From JASHPR01 sp963833885 (GTDB taxonomy: Bacteria > Actinomycetota > Actinomycetes > Streptosporangiales > Streptosporangiaceae), in the NCBI GenBank assembly GCA_963833885.1, contig CAWHZU010000015.1, positions 272,008 to 336,007 of the forward strand: a stretch of DNA of 64,000 nt. The letters run 5' to 3'. Below are positions 61,638 to 64,000 of this stretch, one piece after another. The stretch's first letter is position 1; every line of letters begins with the position of its first letter. Made by a program: the position numbers and the translations under genes. The notes below the pieces were generated by a model. That model was not told the DNA's origin. It ran no database searches and saw nothing but the letters and a program-made list of their open reading frames with translations.

Positions 61638-62548
61638 TGACCGGGCAGCACGCCGAAAGCGGCCACAGCGGTCCTCCGGCCGAGCCGCCGTGGGACTTTG
61701 CCGGCCTGTTCCTGGTCGAGCGGGCCCGGCTGAGCGAGCTGCTGGCCAGCCTCGGCCCGGCGGACTGGGACCGCCCGTCGCCGTGCCCGGGCTGGACCGT
61801 CCTCGGGCTGAGCAGCCACCTCGTCGGCGACGATCTTGGCTTCCTGGCCCGCCACCGCGACGGCCACTTCGGGACGCCGGGGCCGGACGACGCCAGCGAA
61901 AGCGAGTTCGTCGCCTGGCTGGACGGCCTGCAGGACGAGTGGGTCCGCGCCGCCCGCAGGCTCAGCCCGCGCATCGTGGCGGACCTGCTCGAGTGGGCCG
62001 GGCCGCAGGTGGCCGAGACCATGCGCGGCGAGGACCCGCGGGCCCGCACCGCCGGCGTGTCCTGGGCGGGCACCGAGCCGGTTCCGGCCTGGCTCAACCA
62101 CGCCCGCGAGCTTTCCGAGTACTGGATCCACCGCCAGCAGCTGCTCCAGGCGGTTGGCCGCCCCAGCGACCTGCGCGCCGACCTGGCCGGCCCGGTCCTG
62201 GCCGGCCTGCGCTGGGCCTACCCGTTCCGTCTCGGGCAGGCCGCGGCCCAGCCGGGCGATTCGGTCACGATCTCCGTCACCGGCCCGGTCACGGTTGCCT
62301 GGCACCTGGTCGCCACGCCGGCCGGCTGGGAGTACCGCAACGCGCCGGGGACGCGGGTCGTCGCGACCCTGGAGATGACCACCGAGCAGGCCTGGCGGCT
62401 GCTGACCAACAACCTGCCCGCCGCCGACCGGTCCAGCATCGCCGCATCCGGCGACGAGACGGTGCTTAGCATCCTGCTGCGGACTCGGGCCATTATCGGC
62501 ACACCCAAGCGAACGCGGCCGAAGCGAGCCGCGGGGTCGACGTCATGA
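61637..62548 (+). CDS. DinB-fold protein, mycothiol-dependent maleylpyruvate isomerase-like
   Basis: The 303-residue protein matches the actinobacterial MDMPI/TIGR03083 layout: WDRPSPCPGWTVLGLSSHLV with metal-binding His, then DEWVRAARRLSPRIV, HARELSEYWIHRQQLL with further His residues, and a C-terminal SCP2-like part (VTGPVTVAWHLVATPAGW, TEQAWRLLTNNLPA). Proteins of the family use mycothiol in isomerisation or S-transfer; many copies have unknown substrates. Translation is coupled to the peptidase by a one-base overlap. Confidence 0.85.
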   Translation: MTGQHAESGHSGPPAEPPWDFAGLFLVERARLSELLASLGPADWDRPSPCPGWTVLGLSSHLVGDDLGFLARHRDGHFGTPGPDDASESEFVAWLDGLQDEWVRAARRLSPRIVADLLEWAGPQVAETMRGEDPRARTAGVSWAGTEPVPAWLNHARELSEYWIHRQQLLQAVGRPSDLRADLAGPVLAGLRWAYPFRLGQAAAQPGDSVTISVTGPVTVAWHLVATPAGWEYRNAPGTRVVATLEMTTEQAWRLLTNNLPAADRSSIAASGDETVLSILLRTRAIIGTPKRTRPKRAAGSTS

Positions 62549-62651
62549 TCAAACTGTCCGTCAGAGCGGGGCAACCTCATTACAAGGGCGACCTTGGTGG
62601 CGCCGGTGTGGTGCTTGCGCCTTCCGGATGTCTGCGTTCTACACTGCGGGT

Positions 62652-62831
62652 ATGAGCGAGGACACGCGTCCGGGTGAGGACGAGGCCCAGCGCGAGGAAC
62701 TCCCCGCGCTCCCAAGGCACCTGTCCGCACTGATCGGCTCCCTGCGAGGCCCGGCCGACCTGGGCCGCAATCACGACAAGTACCTGACTTACACCGATCG
62801 TGAGGAGGCCGGCGGGGCTGCGTCAGCGTGA
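62652..62831 (+). CDS. Small antitoxin-like protein before a PIN toxin
   Basis: This 59-residue acidic protein (LPALPRHLSALIGSLRGPAD, HDKYLTYTDREEAGG) has no DNA-binding motif that I can name. Its stop overlaps the PIN-domain start by four bases (GTGA), the arrangement of VapB-VapC pairs, which is the main reason for the call. Confidence 0.55.
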   Translation: MSEDTRPGEDEAQREELPALPRHLSALIGSLRGPADLGRNHDKYLTYTDREEAGGAASA

Positions 62832-63034
62832 TCTTGTGCGATACGGGGCCGCTGGTCGCCGCGTTCAACACCGCGGACCGTGACCATGGCCGCTGCGCGC
62901 AGTTCCTGCGGGAGAACTGGTGCCGCCTGGTCATCGCCTCCAGCACTAGCGGCGCACACCACGACGCGGACGACTTTGGCCCGGGTTATGCCGGGATCCG
63001 CTGCGGGAGCCTGCCCCGGTGCATGTGCGCGTGA
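62828..63034 (+). pseudogene. Truncated PIN-domain (VapC) toxin
   Basis: The start MILCDTGPLVAAFNTADRDH with the first acidic residue (CDTGPL) is that of VapC ribonucleases, continuing to FLRENWCRLVI. After about residue 36 the sequence no longer resembles a PIN domain and stops at 68 residues, about half the normal length. The later acidic residues needed for metal binding are missing, so it is inactive. Its end overlaps the Nudix gene. Confidence 0.75.
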
Positions 63035-63456
63035 CCGGCGCGGTCATCGAGGACGACCGTATCTTGCTGCTGAACCAGGACACCGATACCGGGCGTTCTT
63101 GGAGCCTGCCGGGCGGCAAGGTCGAGGACGGTGAGACCCTGGCCGCCGCCCTGGTGCGGGAGATGCGGGAGGAAACCGGCCTGGACGTCGAGCCGGGCCG
63201 GCTGCTGTATGTCTGTGATCACCTGCCTGATAGCGGCACACACGTGGTTCACCTCACCTTCGAGGCCGGCCGGACCGGCGGGACCGTCGGCCAGGTGACG
63301 GCTGGTCTTGATACCCGTCCGATCCGGGGCGTGGAGTTCGTCAAGCTCGCGGACTTGCCATCGCTGGGGTTCAGCGAGCGGTTCGGTGACCTAGCCATGG
63401 CGGGGTTCCCCGGAGCCGGCGGCTACATGGGACCCAAGGCCGCTATCGGACTGTGA
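63019..63456 (+). CDS. Nudix hydrolase
   Basis: The 145-residue protein has a complete Nudix box: GGKVEDGETLAAALVREM followed by REETGLDVE. It hydrolyses a nucleoside diphosphate linked to another group; the substrate is not readable. The GTG at 63019 (VHVRVTGAVI) lies inside the tail of the truncated PIN gene, so the two are probably joined by a deletion or insertion event. Confidence 0.9.
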   Translation: MHVRVTGAVIEDDRILLLNQDTDTGRSWSLPGGKVEDGETLAAALVREMREETGLDVEPGRLLYVCDHLPDSGTHVVHLTFEAGRTGGTVGQVTAGLDTRPIRGVEFVKLADLPSLGFSERFGDLAMAGFPGAGGYMGPKAAIGL

Positions 63457-63814
63457 GGCATCCAGCGCCCGGATCAGCTCTTCGTCGATCTCGGCGAGCG
63501 GCCGGGACAGGTCAGCCAGCGGGCCGATCCATGCCTTCATGCGGCAGGCCAGCTCGCCGGTGCTGACCGCTAGCTGGCTACCGTCGCGAACCAGGCGGAT
63601 GTCGACGCCGCGGGAGCAGCCCAGCATGTGCCGGGAGCGCGGCTGCTGCGCGGCCTGCTGAGTCGCCGGAGTGTTCCACGCGATGCCGTGCAGCCAGCGC
63701 GCAGTGGGACCTCCCGTCCGCTGGTCCGGGCCGTCGCAGCACCATGTTTGCAGGTTGCCTAGCAGGTGATGGATCTTGGTCCAGTGCGCGCCGGTCTGGT
63801 CCAGGCCGCCGCCG
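63391..63814 (-). pseudogene. Open frame without a start, unrecognised
   Basis: On the minus strand a frame opens after a TGA near 63815 and reads LDQTGAHWTKIHHLLGNLQT, WCCDGPDQRTGGPTARWLHG, IAWNTPATQQAA, then from the Met at 63627 CSRGVDIRLVRDGSQLAVST and MKAWIGPLADLSRPLAEIDE. The Trp/His content and uniform texture look protein-like, but no start codon exists at the 5' side. It also overlaps the Nudix 3' end by 66 bases. Probably a damaged gene whose 5' part is lost or frameshifted. Confidence 0.4.
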
Positions 63815-64000
63815 GTTCAGCGCGTTGCCCGCAAACCCGGGCGGCGAAGCCGAAGACGCGGGCTGCGCCGGGGCAGAACGTGACCGCCATTTCCCGCACT
63901 CGCGCTTGGCGTCGGCGGGATCCGCCGCGGGTCGCGGAAGCTGAGGCTGCTGATCTACCAGTTGAGACTGCGGCGTTACTGGGTGCGCCCGGCGGATGCG

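Noticed and set aside
63815..64000. Possible upstream part of the broken minus-strand frame at the right edge
   Set aside because: Two frames are open but neither joins clearly to the 63391-63814 frame; the window ends before it can be resolved.

Overview
The window is high-GC actinobacterial DNA. Most start codons sit behind a GGAGG-like site, GTG starts are common, and many genes overlap by 1-8 bases (ATGA, TGATG, TAATG). Lineage markers are a DinB/mycothiol-type protein, F420-type oxidoreductases, a fused CobIJ, a CobN plus ChlID-type chelatase, an XRE/NB-ARC/TPR regulator and a DUF1707 protein. I infer a soil Streptosporangiales/Streptomycetales-like genome; the species cannot be read from the sequence. 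All identifications come from reading motifs, not from database searches.

Layout. 0.1-2.6 kb: exported phospholipase D-like protein and a fluoroacetate-dehalogenase-like hydrolase. 2.7-4.2 kb: lone TnpB with a probable omega-RNA end. 4.4-6.2 kb: two-gene ABC-2 exporter. 6.5-7.7 kb: two decayed genes (VOC protein, AraC regulator). 7.8-16.5 kb: carbohydrate-amine locus, with LacI regulator plus two Dpp-type permeases on one side and, divergently, a lipoprotein binding protein, two SIS-domain FrlB-like deglycases flanking a PfkB kinase, and a yeast-type cytosine deaminase. 16.5-27 kb: cobK, an MBL hydrolase, an F420/NADP-type reductase, a GDSL hydrolase, a secreted bicovalent-FAD oxidase, a STAND regulator and the cobG-cobH-cobIJ operon. 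27-30.7 kb: DUF1707 protein, GNAT acetyltransferase, SWIM zinc-finger protein, RHH antitoxin-like protein. 30.8-38.9 kb: cobalamin riboswitch followed by cobN-chlID-cobO-cobB, with cobB frameshifted. 39.2-41.3 kb: large membrane protein. 41.4-49.8 kb: a seven-gene minus-strand operon (YtcJ-type amidohydrolase, complete peptide-type ABC importer, amidase). 49.9-56.3 kb: TetR regulator, a second binding protein and a hydantoin/dihydropyrimidine module (N-carbamoyl amidohydrolase, dihydropyrimidinase, LLM flavin/F420 oxidoreductase). 56.5-64 kb: hypothetical protein, tannase/feruloyl esterase with divergent IclR regulator, S66 peptidase, DinB-type protein, antitoxin/truncated PIN toxin, Nudix hydrolase and a broken ORF at the edge.

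How it fits together. The window is a catabolic and cofactor neighbourhood. Two loci look like import-plus-hydrolysis pathways for nitrogenous compounds: a glycated-amine locus near 8-16 kb and a cyclic amide/hydantoin locus near 41-56 kb. Each has its own regulator and candidate operators. Three separate cobalamin units lie between them, only one with a visible riboswitch. Short degenerate copies of cobG (28.6 kb) and cobB (50.7 kb) lie outside the intact units, suggesting past duplication and decay of corrinoid genes. Several frameshifts (VOC, AraC, cobB) could be true decay or assembly errors; read mapping would decide.
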